Notes: generated by a model from the letters alone, not told the origin. DNA of 64,000 bases from Nageia nagi (GCA_050084985.1 JBITNC010000002.1:34224001-34288000); one strand, 5' to 3'; numbered from the stretch's first letter, positions 1-13,382 are shown. Numbers and translations are program-made.

Positions 1-1040
1 GTCATGTGTAAGGAAATTTGACAAAATGAAATAAATAAATTAATGGTGAAATGATTTTAAAATTTTAGCAATTTTATCCCAAAATACTTTACAAGTAATG
101 GTAGTAATATAATTTTTAAAGAATTGATTTATAAAGAATTATCCACTTGATATTTTTTTCTAAAAAATGTTAAAAATTATAGGTGACTTCAAAATTTTAG
201 TTTAAAATTTATAATTTAACTAAAACAATATTTTCAAATAAAGATTACAATAGAAACCATATGTCTTACAATCTTTACAATTGGATATGAATCCATTACT
301 TAATGTATAATATCGAAAAAAATATTTACAAGCACCTTGAGATTAGTATTATTAGTGACAATAGGAAAGAGATTCCTAACACCTTGAGATTAAGCACTTG
401 AACTCTTTTATGGATAATGGTTGGAGATTTGAGAATATAACACCTTGTTTCTCTCTTTACACCAGTGAGTCATAGCAATGTTATGCTCAAGACTATGGAC
501 CCCCACTTGTTTCTCAACTTAAACTCTAAATATTTGTTGAGTTGTTCATATTCAAATACTAGTTTTACAAAAATAACATTTGAAACAAATGAAGTATTAA
601 TTTCTAAACCACAAATTGAAATGATTACATTGTGAGTGCAGGCAAAGGGAGGTTAGAAGGCTAAGGTGAAGGGAAGGAACTCCTTCATATTTTAGAAAGG
701 ATTCTAAATGCATATTCAATAAAATTCTAATAGTACACAACATTGGATAGATTTCATATTTGGAATTCATTTTCATAATATGATGGAACTCCATTCCGTA
801 TTTACTATTCATCATTAGATGGATCTAAGTTAACTCTTAAACAGTTGATAACTTGAATGCAAATATGAAATCATACTAGCTATTTATAAAAAAGTTCTTA
901 TTCATTAAAATATGTGAAATATATTTTAACATTCTTAAAATATCATTTTTGTCCAGATGTTAGGTATAACTACACTAAATATTAGAAGATGATCATTTGC
1001 TAAGCATAGAGACAAGAATCTATTTCTACCAAGATGAATA
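1..1040. other. AT-rich stretch without recognised gene
   Basis: Very AT-rich sequence with frequent stops in all frames. A short minus-strand ORF at 597-815 has no motif I recognise and looks random. No repeat boundary or RNA gene is seen. Confidence 0.5.
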
Positions 1041-1049
1041 TTTAGTTAT

Positions 1050-1515
1050 AACAAAGATGAACATTTATTCTTTATCAAGATGAGCAACTTCTAATTATGA
1101 ATACTTATTATTGAGATGATCTATCCCTTATGAGCATACATGTATCTTCATATTGAGTAGATACTTATCTTCATTATGAATGGATGGTCATATTCATTAG
1201 AAGAAGACACTCACCTTAAAAAAGAATAGATGCTTTTCTTCATTAGAATCATATGATCATCTTGGTAAGGAGCATATGCCCATATTGATAAGGAGTAGAT
1301 TCTCATATTGATAAGGATCACATGCTCATCTTAATAAGGAGCAGATGCTTATATTGATAAGAAGAAGATACTCATCTTGATAAGGAGCATATGCTCATCT
1401 TGTTAGGAAGCATACACTCATCTTCATTAGAACCAAATTATTGTCTTAGTAAGAAGTATATTCTCATCTTGATAAGGAGCATACACTCATCTTGGTAATT
1501 AAGGAGCAAACACAA
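1050..1515. repeat. degenerate minisatellite, unit about 20-25 bp
   Basis: Many imperfect copies of a unit of the form GATAAGGAGCATATGCTCAT plus CTT follow one another, clearest at 1255-1500. Each unit contains a small palindrome (AGCATATGCT). Copies differ by several substitutions, so the array is old. A related, looser array with GAGCAT and CATCTT words lies at 4525-4695, possibly the other end of the same decayed element. Confidence 0.7.
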
Positions 1516-4500
1516 ATCTTTATAAATAGAATCATGATAGAAATTCAATAAACATAGCATGCTTTTCATGTATTCTTAGTTAATACATATTAAATATATT
1601 CTAAGGTTTCTTCAACTATAAAATCTCATTCATTTCTCTATTTTTTTATGTTACATATGTCATTCTATCTTTGATTTCTTTCTCATGTATCCTTTCATTC
1701 TATTCTTTTTTGAAACTTTTCCAACATCTTCTTGAATACAATAATATCATCCTTTGTAACTCACTTCTCCAATGATGAATGTCCTATTTATTCAAAACAA
1801 TACTCAATTAAAAAAATTATGATAAATACATTTTTCAAAAAATTTTCTAACTCTCAGTTATGATATATCATGGGTAAGGGATTCTAGTCTTCTTAGAACT
1901 GCATTCATGAGCACATTTAATATTGATTTTGGCTTGATGGACATGATTACTTCCAAATATAACCATAAAATATATGAGATTTAAAGATATAAGATTTTTA
2001 TTATTGTTGATGATCAAATCATTTCATTTTCTTTTTAATAATCTGATGTGCATAAGTTAACGGGTCTCCCCTACAAGGATTGTGAACCTATTAGTTCAAA
2101 ATATCCCTTTTTAGATCCTAAAAAAATAGATAAAGAATACATTTAATCTCTATACAGAGTTTTTGACAGATGATTTTTCATAAATTATTCTATCTTAATC
2201 TATTATTTATTACTTAGTTTCTATTAATACTTATTTTAATTTCAATTTTAAAGTATTTATTTTCGTTTTGTAGTTAATTATAATCTTGTTGGTTTGGGTT
2301 TGAAAACTATACATGTATCCTACCCATGTTTAAAATTAGTTATCAAGTTTTTTTCAAGCAAGGATAATTTTGTAAGGGTGTTCATCAAACATTCCTTTCT
2401 ATGGATCATATTATATTGTATAATACCTTCTTTATTGAAAGAGATATGATTAGAATTCTTTCATTTATGAAAGAATTAGATCTAACCTTTTAAAGAATAT
2501 TTCTATAGCATCACCTCATAACTATATTTTCTGTATAAATTATTTAGCTACTTTTTTCTTTGAAGCATATTATAATTTGAAAGAAATAAATTCTCCAACT
2601 ATTATCCAAAGCTAAAGGAAGTTATATTTTCCAAGGAAGAAATACAAGTATTTTTAATTTTTTTTTCATTAAGTTTTTAGTTTGGTATAGGAAATTTGAG
2701 CTAACATTTTGGATTATATTTTTTTTGTAAAAAATAGTTCAAACTATGGCTTCATGGTGAAAAACTAGTGTTAAAGGTCTTCAACCAGAGAATTATGGAT
2801 ATTTTGAGTGCGATACACCTACTTTAGTATGAAAAAGTAAAATAAAAAGGAAAAAAATGTAGTTTTATCTATGAATGATACACCCTCAACATTAGTCCAC
2901 ATTTTACATAATCATGCATATTTTAAAACTCTATTTGATGAGGATGTTGAAGAAGTACAACAACCACAACCACAATAGTAGTCATTACCACAATGGCAAA
3001 AATAATAAAAATAATAATAATAATAACATGATATTTATTTTAATCTCATCATTTGATAATTCAAATACTATTAATTATTTCTAATGTGTTTCTTCTTATG
3101 TGTGTTATGAAGAGAAATTACAAGAGTTATCAAAACTCCCCATGAGAGGAAACTAACTTAAATTTATTAATGCCACCAAGTTCAACCACTAGGAGGAGGT
3201 GCAACCAAAAATATCATTTGATTGTTTCCCCCATACCCCTCCTAAGTCTTCTTGATATTCCTAGTCTATATGTATGTGGTATTTTACTTATTTTGGTATA
3301 ACCACTCTATATGATCCACAATTAGATAAAGACTTTTTTCTATAGGGCATGGCTCCATTGAGTTAAAATCCAATCGATGTTATGCAAAATCAAGAAGTTG
3401 AAGAGGTTCAAGTTACTTTTTTGAATGAATTTCATAATGGTAGTACTCCTTCACCTTCAACAACACCAACATCAGGAAGTCATCCTTTAATAGAGGATGA
3501 AAGTATACATTTTGAATTAACTATATTGGTAATAGCTCATGTGGAATAAATAATTAAAAAATCAATATTGAAAGATATTATGATAGCAAGGATGTGGGAA
3601 ATTTGAGCTTAAGTTTTGTATAAAAAAAACTTTAGCTTGATTTCCTAACTTTAGCAAGAAATCATATTAGTTTTATCCAATTAAAAATAAACCTAAAAAG
3701 CTACATACTTTATTCAATAAAGTCACTTTAGGTAAAATCAAAATCACAACTTCTTTAATAGATAATGAATTTGATCTTATTTTGAATAAGTTAGAAAATC
3801 TAAATATTGAAGTATATGAATACTTTAGTTAATGAAATCTTAACAAAGAAAAAGCTAAAACTATAGAGGTGAAAAAATAATTCTTGAAGTTATTATATAT
3901 TTTTTAAACATATATATTTCATGATCATGTTTGTGAATTTTTATTTGAAGAATTTGTCAGTAACATATTTAATTTTTAATTTGTAGTTCAATTATTTAAA
4001 TATCAGTTATTTACACAAGTAGGTGAATAAAGGAAAATGAAATATTCTAAGAAATTTTATCTAAGAAAAAGATTTATGAATTACTGATAAATAGTTATGT
4101 TGAGGATACAATTATGGTAAAAACTATTATTATACATACAATCTCAAATTTATTGAATTGATGGTGTTGCAAGAGCTATTGAATTGCATTGGATAAGGAA
4201 AATGACACCTACATAATAGGATAAGGAAATGATCATGTTCCAAGGTGTAGAAGGCTAACAAAAAAAGAGTTAATGTATTGGATGATGTAAATGAAATTTG
4301 ATGTTTTTATTGAGTTAAGAACAATATTCTATTTATCTATCGAAATGAATATTATTTTTAATGGTAGTATGTTGTAATGGAATTTACTATTTACAATAAA
4401 ATGATGGTTTGTTATAGAAATCATTCTTGGATAATGGGCTTTACTATTTTTTGACATGTTTACATATTCTTGTTTATGTGTGGTTTTGTACATTATATCT

Positions 4501-4520
4501 CTTTATAACATAGTAATTTA
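1516..4520. other. AT-rich stretch, no recognised gene
   Basis: About 3 kb with no coding similarity that I can recognise. It holds a low-complexity patch at about 2955-3030 (CAA/CCA-rich, then an AAT microsatellite). Broken plus-strand reading frames around 2740-3600 could be a decayed transposon gene but show no diagnostic motif. Confidence 0.4.
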
Positions 4521-4524
4521 AAAA

Positions 4525-4695
4525 TATAGGCATCTGCATAATGAAGACAACCATCTATATAGGAAAGATATGCACTTGCATAATGAACATGGCATCTATA
4601 TAATAAAGATGGGAATCTGCATTAATAATATGAGCATATGCATTAAGAAGATGAGCATCTTCATTACAATATTAGCATTTCAAACAATTTAAAAA
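4525..4695. repeat. degenerate short tandem repeats
   Basis: Loose repeats of words such as GATGAGCATCTTCATTA and GCATCTGCATAATGAA, each about 20-25 bp. They resemble the array at 1050-1515 in part in inverted sense. Boundaries are soft. Confidence 0.5.
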
Positions 4696-4869
4696 ATACT
4701 AACATTTCAAAAATAAAGAATAATTTCAAAAATATTATTTTCATTTTGTAGTCCAATTAATTTAACATTTCACTATAAATAATATTTTAGAAAATATTCA
4801 TGAATAATAATTTTATCTTTAGTGAATAAAACTCAAACTAGAATCATCTCAAATAATAAGAACATCAAA

Positions 4870-7130
4870 TATAAATTAATCTATTAAATTACAATTTACT
4901 ATATTCAATATGATAAAAATAGAAATTACACAAATCAAATTTTGTAATTTTAAAATAAATTCTTGGTTGGCTACTCGATAATATTTCCATGCACATTTAA
5001 ATTGAATCACAATTATATGAATATCTTCATCTTTTTTATCATCATAGTTATTAGTCTTATTAACATTTCTTCTCTTTGCTAACAATTTCAAATATACCAT
5101 TCCTCTATCATATGGAAACTTGTAAATATCATAATAAGGGACTTATAATTGCAAACAATTCTTTAAATTTTTATCCAACCTATTTCAAAGTTTTTTCCAC
5201 AAAAGACAGTACGATAAATACTCTCTCATCTTCTACAAATCCTAGAATCGTTGTTTGATATAATTTATATAAATAAAAATACTCAAGCATGCAATTTATT
5301 GTAAAACTATGTTGGGATATAATTTCTTTCATAAATATAAAATTGTACATGTTTTTGATGGATCTACTAGCTATGGATATTGGTTAAACATAGTGGTACC
5401 AAAGACTCCTGATTGTTCAATCATTCTTTTTTATTCAAAATATCTAATATATTAACATCATTTACATAAAAATCTTATTAAAAATGATTGATAATAATAC
5501 TAATATATTTTATAAATGATTATCATGTTACATTATAGTCTAAACCAAGACTCTTGAATAATGGATTTACAACAAATATTACATCAAGTAGATCATCTCT
5601 TTGAAATCATTCTTTGATTTTATTTTTCAATGTATCTAATATGCTCCTTAATTTTATTCTTGTGTTACTTATAACTAATTATAATCTATTATATGTTATG
5701 GGAATCTTACAAAATTCATCTCCAAGGTAGTCTATATGTCTTTTAAAATAGTACATAGGTATATGTTTATCATGGATGCAAATACAAAGATCTCTTGTAA
5801 TGTTGAATTTAAAAAAAATATTTTTATCTTTGTAGTTTATAAGGACTTTTCAATCTTTAAATAATGGATTAGCAAAATTTCTCTCATACAACTTGTCAAT
5901 CTAGAAATATATTTGTTTTGTAATTCGAACAAAATCAATAGTATAAATTTGTTTTTTCTAAGAAAGTTTTATTGAAAGACTTATTTCATATAACATAGGC
6001 AAAATATCATATAACATGAGCAACGTCTCTAAATTCCTTATATAAAAATGTACATCTTTAGCATTTTCTACTACTCTTTTATTTTTAAACATAAACATTA
6101 TTAGAGATTGGTATTCTTTGAACATGCTTTTTAAAGGCTTATATAGTGAAATACATCTTGTATATATATATCTTTTAACATCTTTATACAATCTATTATT
6201 CCTCTTACAAACTCTTGAAACTTTGTAAATATTTTTGAGCTATTCATATAATAAGAATTAATCTCACAAATTAGATTTTCAACTTCAACAACATTTTCAT
6301 GTGTGCTCATAATTTTGTAAGAAAGATTTAGTCTATGTACCATGTAGTTAATGGGTATAAAGCATGGGGATACCATTTTTTGAATTCATACATACATATC
6401 ATTTCTATGCTCTTGTATGATAGAAACTATATCTGCTACCACATATATTAACTTTGTTGCAATTCAAACATCCTCCATATAAGATACTTCTTACAAACTT
6501 TTAATAACAAGATTGTAGAGATTCTCAACATTACAATTAGCTAACATTATAAATGTTTAAGAAAGTTTAGTTATCTCAAATTACCATCAAATATGTAAAC
6601 ATGCACATATATCCAATAAGTGTTGTCAATAACAGTAAACTCATCAAGCGAAAGGGAAATAAAGTTGGATTTTTTTAACTTTTTATCTAAGATCATTGAT
6701 TTTTACCAAATATATATATTTGGACATCTTCCAACCACTTTGATCTGAATAATGGCCACTAGGTAGGTTTTAAAAATTTGCATGTTTAAATAATATTTTG
6801 TAATCAATGAAATCACTCATAGGTTTATCCTTTTCAATATTATAAATATATCAGAAAATTATAAGGCCTTAAAAACTAAAATAGTATTTCACTATTTTTC
6901 AAATTGAGTAGTTATGGTTCCTCCCATCTCTACAAGGGTTTTTTTATCACTTTTGAAACTCAATCCATTCTTCAATTGTATCCTTCTTAAGTTGTATTTT
7001 GCATTCCCTACCCAATTTCCATGAACAAGAAACACATCTACATTATATTATTTGATCATTTTTTTTAATGTACTGGTTCAATAAATTCATATTTGAAAGA
7101 CCATTCATCCCTAAATGATCTTACAATAGC
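4870..7130 (-). pseudogene. hAT-like (DUF4371-type) transposase relic
   Basis: Read on the minus strand from about 7130 down, this shows successive blocks of the plant hAT-like transposase family with DUF4371-type regions. They include a block near 6630 with the LSLDEFTVIDNTYW pattern (family form: a CDEV-TIDNQSW motif), then the PINYMVHRLNLSYKIMS block at about 6290-6360 (family form C-MAHRMNLA), then the ISLYKPLKSMFKEYQS block near 6110-6160 (family form RWIS...EYK.L), then a C-terminal part to about 4880. Stops and frameshifts interrupt it throughout; the longest open pieces are 6131-6376 and 5958-6191. The acidic residue in LSLDEF survives. No terminal inverted repeats or target duplication were found. 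The family assignment is from remembered motif order; this is a dead copy. Confidence 0.65.
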
Positions 7131-7330
7131 CCACTTTTTGTTACTTTTCCTAATTCTTTTAGATTATTGTTAACTACATGGACTATATGCATAATTTGGG
7201 TCTTTACTAGAATAATTATTTGGAGTATTCTCTACCTAAAATTTGACTTATTCTAAATATAAATTATTGTTTATATAGTTATCAACTGTTAGTTTAGGTA
7301 TTTTTATCATCAAAAATATCTTACCTCTCA

Positions 7331-7612
7331 AGTTTTTGAGATTCAATATTTGTAGTATTTTTTACATTGATAATTAATCTATCAAATTAAGATTTTACTT
7401 TCTTAATTTAAAAATATACATGAAAGAGATTGATAAGTAGTGCACCTAGAATTTATTGATGTTTCCTTTTGAGTTGTTGAGGTTCAAGATTTGTCGTATT
7501 GTCTACATTGATAATTAATCTATCAAATTCAGATATTACTTTCATGATTTAAAACTATATATATGCAAAAGAGTGATTAGTAGTGCACCTAGAATTTGTT
7601 AGTGTTTTCATG
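7331..7612. repeat. tandem duplication, period about 140 bp
   Basis: Two head-to-tail copies, starting at about 7331 and 7471, share long words such as ACATTGATAATTAATCTATC and AGTAGTGCACCTAGAATTT. Divergence between the copies is visible but modest. It lies just upstream of the hAT-like relic (minus sense) and may belong to its flank. Confidence 0.8.
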
Positions 7613-7849
7613 ATTGAGATTGATTTAAGAGGTTTAATAACCTTTTTCTAAGAGAATTTAGGCATCTCTATCCATTACCTTTTTATGTCATTTTTCCTAC
7701 CAAAAATAATATTAATATTACTAATGATATCTTTTAAATTAATTTAAAAAATACTTATTATGCTACAAAATTACAATCACCTTATCTTATCATTTTTTGT
7801 AAGAAATACTAGTCTTTAGTAATAAGTCACTCATCTTCAATAACAGTTC

Positions 7850-8080
7850 CCTCTACAAAAAACAATCCAACATCTATAGAAGCAAGTCAAGCATCTGTAG
7901 AAATAAGTCAAGCATTTGTAGAAGTAAGTCAAGCCTCTATAAAAATAAATCAAGCATCTTCATGAGCTTATCGAGCTTATTCAATGTCAAGTCGAGCATC
8001 TTCAATCACAAGTCAAGCATCTTCAATCACAAGTCAAGCATCTTCAGTCATAAATCAAGCATCTTCATCTCTATGATAAT
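7850..8080. repeat. minisatellite, unit about 18-21 bp
   Basis: About ten imperfect copies of a unit of the form AAGTCAAGCATCTTCAATCAC run from 7855 to 8075. The last few copies are almost identical, the first ones carry GTAGAA in place of TCAATC. It directly precedes a LINE reverse-transcriptase fragment. Confidence 0.8.
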
Positions 8081-8089
8081 ATTCTAGAA

Positions 8090-8430
8090 AACAAAATTAA
8101 TGATTATCTTGATGATAAAAAATTAATAGCTAAAGGTCCAACATATTTTAGAATTAACCATTCAATAATAAATCCCAATTTTTACTTTTGAAAATATTGT
8201 TGAAAACTATCAAAATGATGAGGATCTATTTGTCTAGTTTGTGAATTTCAAAAAATCCTTTGATACTATGATCAAGCATCAACTTTTAAAGTGTATGATA
8301 AATTTAGAAATTCCTTCTAAACTAAGATTTCCAATTATAGGAATTATAAGTGAGTTCACAAAACTTAAAACTAGTCAAGGGTGGTATGAGGAAATTAATT
8401 ATATTTACAAAAGTAAATTCAAAAACTAAT
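8090..8430 (+). pseudogene. LINE reverse transcriptase fragment
   Basis: The plus strand reads like the fingers/palm part of a non-LTR reverse transcriptase. A DKKLIAKGPTYFRINHSI block (family form: E-G-L-A-GQTGFRKNHST) is followed, after a frameshift, by FVNFKKSFDTM (catalytic region, family form FVDFKKAFDTV) and then LEIPSKLRFPIIG (GIP.-LR motif) and TSQGWYEEIN. The first catalytic Asp of the palm (in SFD) is preserved. The YxDD box is not present, so only about 110 residues of the enzyme remain. No poly-A tail or target duplication is visible. Confidence 0.7.
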
Positions 8431-9395
8431 TATATTGATTGATTAAGTTATTAAAGATATCCACAATTATGAAAATAATAATGAATTATTAAATGAAAAG
8501 AATAAAAATAGAACATTAAATATTTTTAACTAACGAATTATCAAGAGAAGAGATAAATTATCACACCTCATTAGAATAAAGATCATATATAAAAACTAAA
8601 ATGATGCTAAGAAGAGAAAAGTGTAAGAATAAATTAAGTATGAATGATTATGAATATAAGATTAAAGAAGTAAAAGAGATATATGAGAAACATATGATAT
8701 TATAACTATATCATAGAATGAGATAGTTTTAAAAGGTCACAAATATAGGAAAAAAAACAAAGCACCCTATATTATATGTATTTCCCAAAAATCTAAGTGG
8801 TATTTAATGTTGATTTGTATTAAAATCCTTATTGTTAATAAAAAAAATGATGCATTTATTACACTATTATTATTATTTCTTGTGTTTTAAAAGTTTTTCT
8901 ATACTACTTTGGACAATAAAATGAACCCTACTAGCTGAATTCATATTATTCACCATAATAACTAATAGTTCCATTATAAAGATATCCTTCGATAAGTTAT
9001 ATTGAGTAATTATTTTAAAATTATTATAATGTTTGATCTAAGTACTAGATTGAGTCATATCTAATTTTAAAAATAATTAATAAAAGAATTAGTATAGAAA
9101 AAATAAAAGTAGATAGCATAATTAATGGAAACAAGAGTTAATAATATTTTTAATATGAATTTGTTAATATATTTTAGAGTTAGCATTAAAACCAAAATAA
9201 TAATTTATTAAAATTAGAATTATCATAATATTATTATAGATTAAAATTACTCAATAGGAAAGATGATAATGATTAAAGCTATTCAATTGATCTTAACCTA
9301 TTAATCATAGATTAAATAAATATACAAATCTCTTACTTTACCTATTACGAGCATCACAAGAAATAAGTAACCCAAATACATGATGAACCTTTCCC
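8431..9395. other. AT-rich stretch, no recognised gene
   Basis: No coding similarity, repeat or RNA gene is recognised between the LINE scrap and the outer LTR of the Tat-type element. Confidence 0.4.
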
Positions 9396-9399
9396 ATGA

Positions 9400-9912
9400 A
9401 GTGTGACCATCAATCCAACCTCTATGAAGTGCTACTATTCAACATGGAGCATTGTCACTCAATATCGTTTCCAGAAACCTTTAGATCCTTGGTTGTTATC
9501 GAGGATTTCTCCTCAAAGCTATGATTATTGTGCATGATGAATCATGTAGTATTCATAGTATAAAAATATACAAATATGATAGGTGGGATTAGCAAATACT
9601 GATTGATAAAACCAATATATTTGCCACCTATCAAGTATTATGGATCATGTCATGATTTCTCATGCATAATCCTTCAACCTTTATATATAGCATTTCTAGT
9701 GCTAAGGCTCCTCCTTGGGCTTATAATACATAAGTGCCAAGACTCATTCTTGAACTTATCTTTGCATTGACCTATTATCATAAAATATAAAGTTAGTGAG
9801 TGTGCATAATCAAAAGAGCATTAAATCACTTAAATAAATAAATCATTTCAATTACCTAAAAGGTGTATTTTCATTAAATTAAAATTCCTTTTTAGATATT
9901 AATAGATGCCCC
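9400..9912 (-). repeat. 3' LTR of the Tat-type element
   Basis: Matches 18110-18620 in direct orientation. Shared words include GGATCATGTCATGATTTC, AAGGCTCCTCCTT and AAAGAGCATTAAATCAC. Divergence is considerable, which indicates an old insertion. The left limit is uncertain by a few tens of bases; the right limit abuts a polypurine tract on the minus strand. Confidence 0.75.
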
Positions 9913-10849
9913 ACTTTGAATATGATTTGATAGTTTTGAAACAAAAGGAAATCAAAGAATAATTCAAACTATAACAAGATCAAGGAAAAACTCCTTGAAC
10001 TATATCTTCATGGCAATGGTTTTGGATGCCCAAATTTTTACCAATATTGTATCCCCTCTTTGGCTTGGTTGCAATATGATTAACATCTCATCATGAGAGC
10101 AATCCAACATAAATAAGAAGGAACCTAAAATCAACTTAAAATAATATTTTTTTGACATATAATATCTCAAATAGAAACATTAAATATCATATCATATTAT
10201 GAATGAATTGTAAGAAATCAAACCTTTCCTTGATGGCTTTCTCATCAAGATTATATTTTTTTCAAGTTAAGAAGGACTTGATACATCACCATAGGGATGA
10301 GGGATTGGTTACACATCATAAGGTAAGAGGGATTTCATATTTTGAGTAAGTTAGGTGGCTTAATTAAATAGGATGTTAGTAGTAAAGCAAGACATAATGG
10401 ATTATGTACCTCTCATCATTATCAAAAAATGTACAAAAATATTATGATCCCTAATGGATGATGGACCTCTCATCACTACTTCCATAAATTATCAAAATAG
10501 AAGCTAATGGGATTGAAGGATTATGTACCTCTCATCAAAACTCATATCAATAATCAAGTAACAACATTAATCATCTCATAAAAGATAACTTTAACATACA
10601 CCACTCAATTGCATGTATTGGTAAAGAATAACTTAAATATATCCAGAATATTCATTCTCTTTAGTGGTTTGAGGTTGAATTACATCTAAATTTATCAAAT
10701 ATTATCTCAAATTTATGTCAGTATATTTCCTTAAATATATATCAATATATTACCTCAATATTAGTTCTTATACTTACTCTATAAGCCCATAAAGAATAAG
10801 GTAATTATTCATGCCAACCTTTACCATGTGTTACAACAATTTTACAAAA

Positions 10850-12060
10850 GATACAAGCTTTATAATTTTATGAGAAGCTTTAGCTTGACCAATTACATTG
10901 AGGATAATAAGGAGTATAAAATTTTCTTTAAATATGTTATTTTTTACAAAATTCTTTCACTTTATTACCTATAAAACAAGTACCATTTTCCATAGATAAT
11001 TTATAGAGAATACCATAACTAGAAATAATATATTCAACAGTAAAGTCAACAATCTTATCAACTTTTATTGATTCTATGGGAATAGGTTCTACTCATTTTG
11101 TAAAGTATTCAGTAGAAATTATTATAAGATTATGACCATATCTAGAAATAGGATTAAGTTTACCAAGAAAATCAAGTACCATAATAGACAAAGGCCACAG
11201 GGAAATAATAGAGTGCAATTTGTGTGAAGGTGAAGGTTAAAGTTTAGCATTATTTTATTATTATTCACTTTTATCAATTGTAATTAATAATCTTCAAGCA
11301 TATAAGATAAATAATAACCTAATCTAATCAATTTTTGATAAATCAATTTATCACTAAAATTACCCCACTCACCATTATGAGCTTGGTGAAGATCCATTTC
11401 TAGTTCATTTATCATTAAACATATAACAAGACCATCCTTAGAAGATCTTATATATAATAAATCACCATTGATAACATATTTTGAAGAAGCCAACTTTTGA
11501 AGCCTAATTCTTGCATTATGATTAAAATCATTAGGTATTATCCCATTATTTAAATAATAAAAGATATATTTATACCATTCACACCCATTAATGCATGTAG
11601 CAGAAAAATAATGATCCATAATAAAATCAATAACAACATATTCATGATAAGTTTTATCTAAATTTTTAATTATGAGGATAGTATATTCATCTTTAATATT
11701 ACTAGAAAAAAGAGAAGCAACACTATTCATAGCATCAATGTACTTATTCTTATCTCTTGGAAGTTTATCAACCTGACATTCCCAAAAATACATGAGAATA
11801 TCCATGACCATTTCCTTATATAGTTGCAATTTAGAATCTTTGATTTTTTATACCTAATTAACTTTTTTTTACCATCAATTGAGAATCACCAAAGATCTTT
11901 ATTTGAAGTACTTTCAAGAGTATAGATACTTTTAAGCCTAAAATTAAAGCTTCATATTTAACCATATTGTTAGTACAATCAAAAATCAACCTATAAGACA
12001 TAGGAATGACATCACCATAAGGATTAATCAAAATAATGTTTTTTATAGATTTATTTATGT
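10850..12060 (-). pseudogene. Tat-type second RNase H and integrase (broken)
   Basis: The minus strand from about 12010 encodes an RNase H-like block (VKYEALILGLK, then FGDSQL), and the longest open piece (11284-11829) continues with the domain's end (VDKLPRDKNKYIDAMNSVAS). The integrase N-terminal zinc region follows (YLNNGIIPNDFN, VINGDLLYIRS, LHQAHNGEWGNFSDK); the second His and the final Cys expected in its HHCC motif are missing. Downstream, at about 10975-11240, lies the integrase core (STEYFTK, a stop in place of Trp, then SMENGTCF). In both places Glu replaces the catalytic Asp of the family form (TDYFTKW, SDNGTQF). The enzyme cannot be functional. It would have inserted element cDNA into chromosomes. 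Confidence 0.8.
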
Positions 12061-12269
12061 ACTTTGAACCATAAAAACAATTCTATTCCTCATTGTTAGC
12101 AAATCCATTGAACACTTCAAGGAAATTAGACTCATGATCTTAGTATCATTTCTTAGGTGGTGCATCATTGCTTAAGATACCTAAGGGTTGTGTACCCAAC
12201 TCATCACAAAATTCTCCTTTCATCATAGAATATTCATTTTGAGGATGATTTACAATAAAATCTATGATA

Positions 12270-12786
12270 GCTTATCCCTTGATCAAATTTTGAGTGAAAA
12301 ATACCAAGTTAAATTCTTGAAGCAACATTATCCATTTTGTAGCTCTTTTAGATAAATATGACTTAGACATCAAATATCTTAAAATATCATCTTGAGCTAT
12401 AATATATATTGTATTCTTTAGCATATAATGTCTAAGGTTTTTAATGGCAATAATAATAGAAAAAAAAATCAATTAAAATTCTGTTAATGTAGTGGATAGC
12501 TTTTTCTTTACCTTTATCATCTTTTTGTGTAAACATTATCCCTAACACTTAATGTGACTGAAACATAAAGAATACAATTTCTTTTTTAATCATAAGGAGA
12601 TAAAATGGGAGCATTATAAAGATAGTTATTAATGTTGTCCAAATCTTGTTGACACTTTCCATCCCACACAAACATTCACCCTTCTTTAGCAAATGAGAAA
12701 ATGGAGTAGTCATATCAACTAGTTGAGAAATAAATATTCTTATTTCTTGAGCTTTACCTTGAAGACTTCTTAGATCCTTCAAATTT
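12270..12786 (-). pseudogene. Tat-type reverse transcriptase C-terminus and RNase H (broken)
   Basis: On the minus strand, 12549-12782 reads NLKDLRSLQGKAQEIRIFIS and FSHLLKKG, the thumb/connection region of Ty3/gypsy reverse transcriptase. 12272-12472 reads NLRHYMLKNTIYIIAQDD, then RATKWIMLLQEF, the end of the first RNase H domain. Frameshifts separate the pieces. The part upstream in gene sense continues at 15781, on the other side of the younger insertion; the host frame was cut just after the conserved EVDP block. Confidence 0.85.
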
Positions 12787-12791
12787 TATGT
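12787..12791. repeat. left target-site duplication of the young gypsy element
   Basis: TATGT directly before the TG that starts the 5' LTR. The same five bases follow the final CA of the 3' LTR at 15776-15780. Confidence 0.9.
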
Positions 12792-13382
12792 TGATGCACC
12801 GTAAAATGTTCATAACTTTTGATCCGACCGTCGGATCGTATTGAAATTTTGAGGAGAGCTAGATATGGGTTTTTATCATGCGGTGGCAACCTCCTAAGGG
12901 AGGCATGCGTCCAAATGAAAAGTTTTCCGATTGACCTAAATCCATCGTTTAGTGCCTCAAAATTAGCTTTTAGTGTCAGTTTTCAGGATTTTTCAATAAG
13001 TAGACTTTAATATCTTTTGTTGTAAGAGTTTGTTTAAGATAATAAGTGAGAGTTCCTTTAGTCCTTGTTAACTGAGCTTGCATGCCCAGTTTGGCCATGA
13101 TCTGAGGACCTTTCTATTTTTAGAAAGTTTCCATTTGTCTATTTTTGGAAAGTTTCTATTTTTAGTAAGTACGAGTTTTTGGATAGTTCGTGATTTTCTG
13201 GAAGTGCAAGTTTTCTCTTGGCTATATGAGCTATTGTAATAGACCTGAAAAAAGGCAGTGCAGATTCAGAAGAATAAAATAAAGTGTGTGTTAAAAAAGG
13301 TTATTCTTCCATTGGTTTGCTTGTTATGTAAATCAATTACTTTTTGGAGATTTATTTGGATCTTCTAAGGGAATCTGCACCA
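12792..13382 (+). repeat. 5' LTR of the young gypsy element (591 bp)
   Basis: Starts TGATGCACC and ends CTGCACCA, two bases before the primer site. It is the only complete LTR of this element and would carry its promoter and polyadenylation signals; AATAAAATAAA-type sequence occurs near 13275. Confidence 0.9.

Noticed and set aside
4876-5258. Overlapping ORFs on both strands
   Set aside because: The minus-strand piece fits the tail of the hAT-like relic only by position, and the plus-strand one has no motif; not listed as genes.
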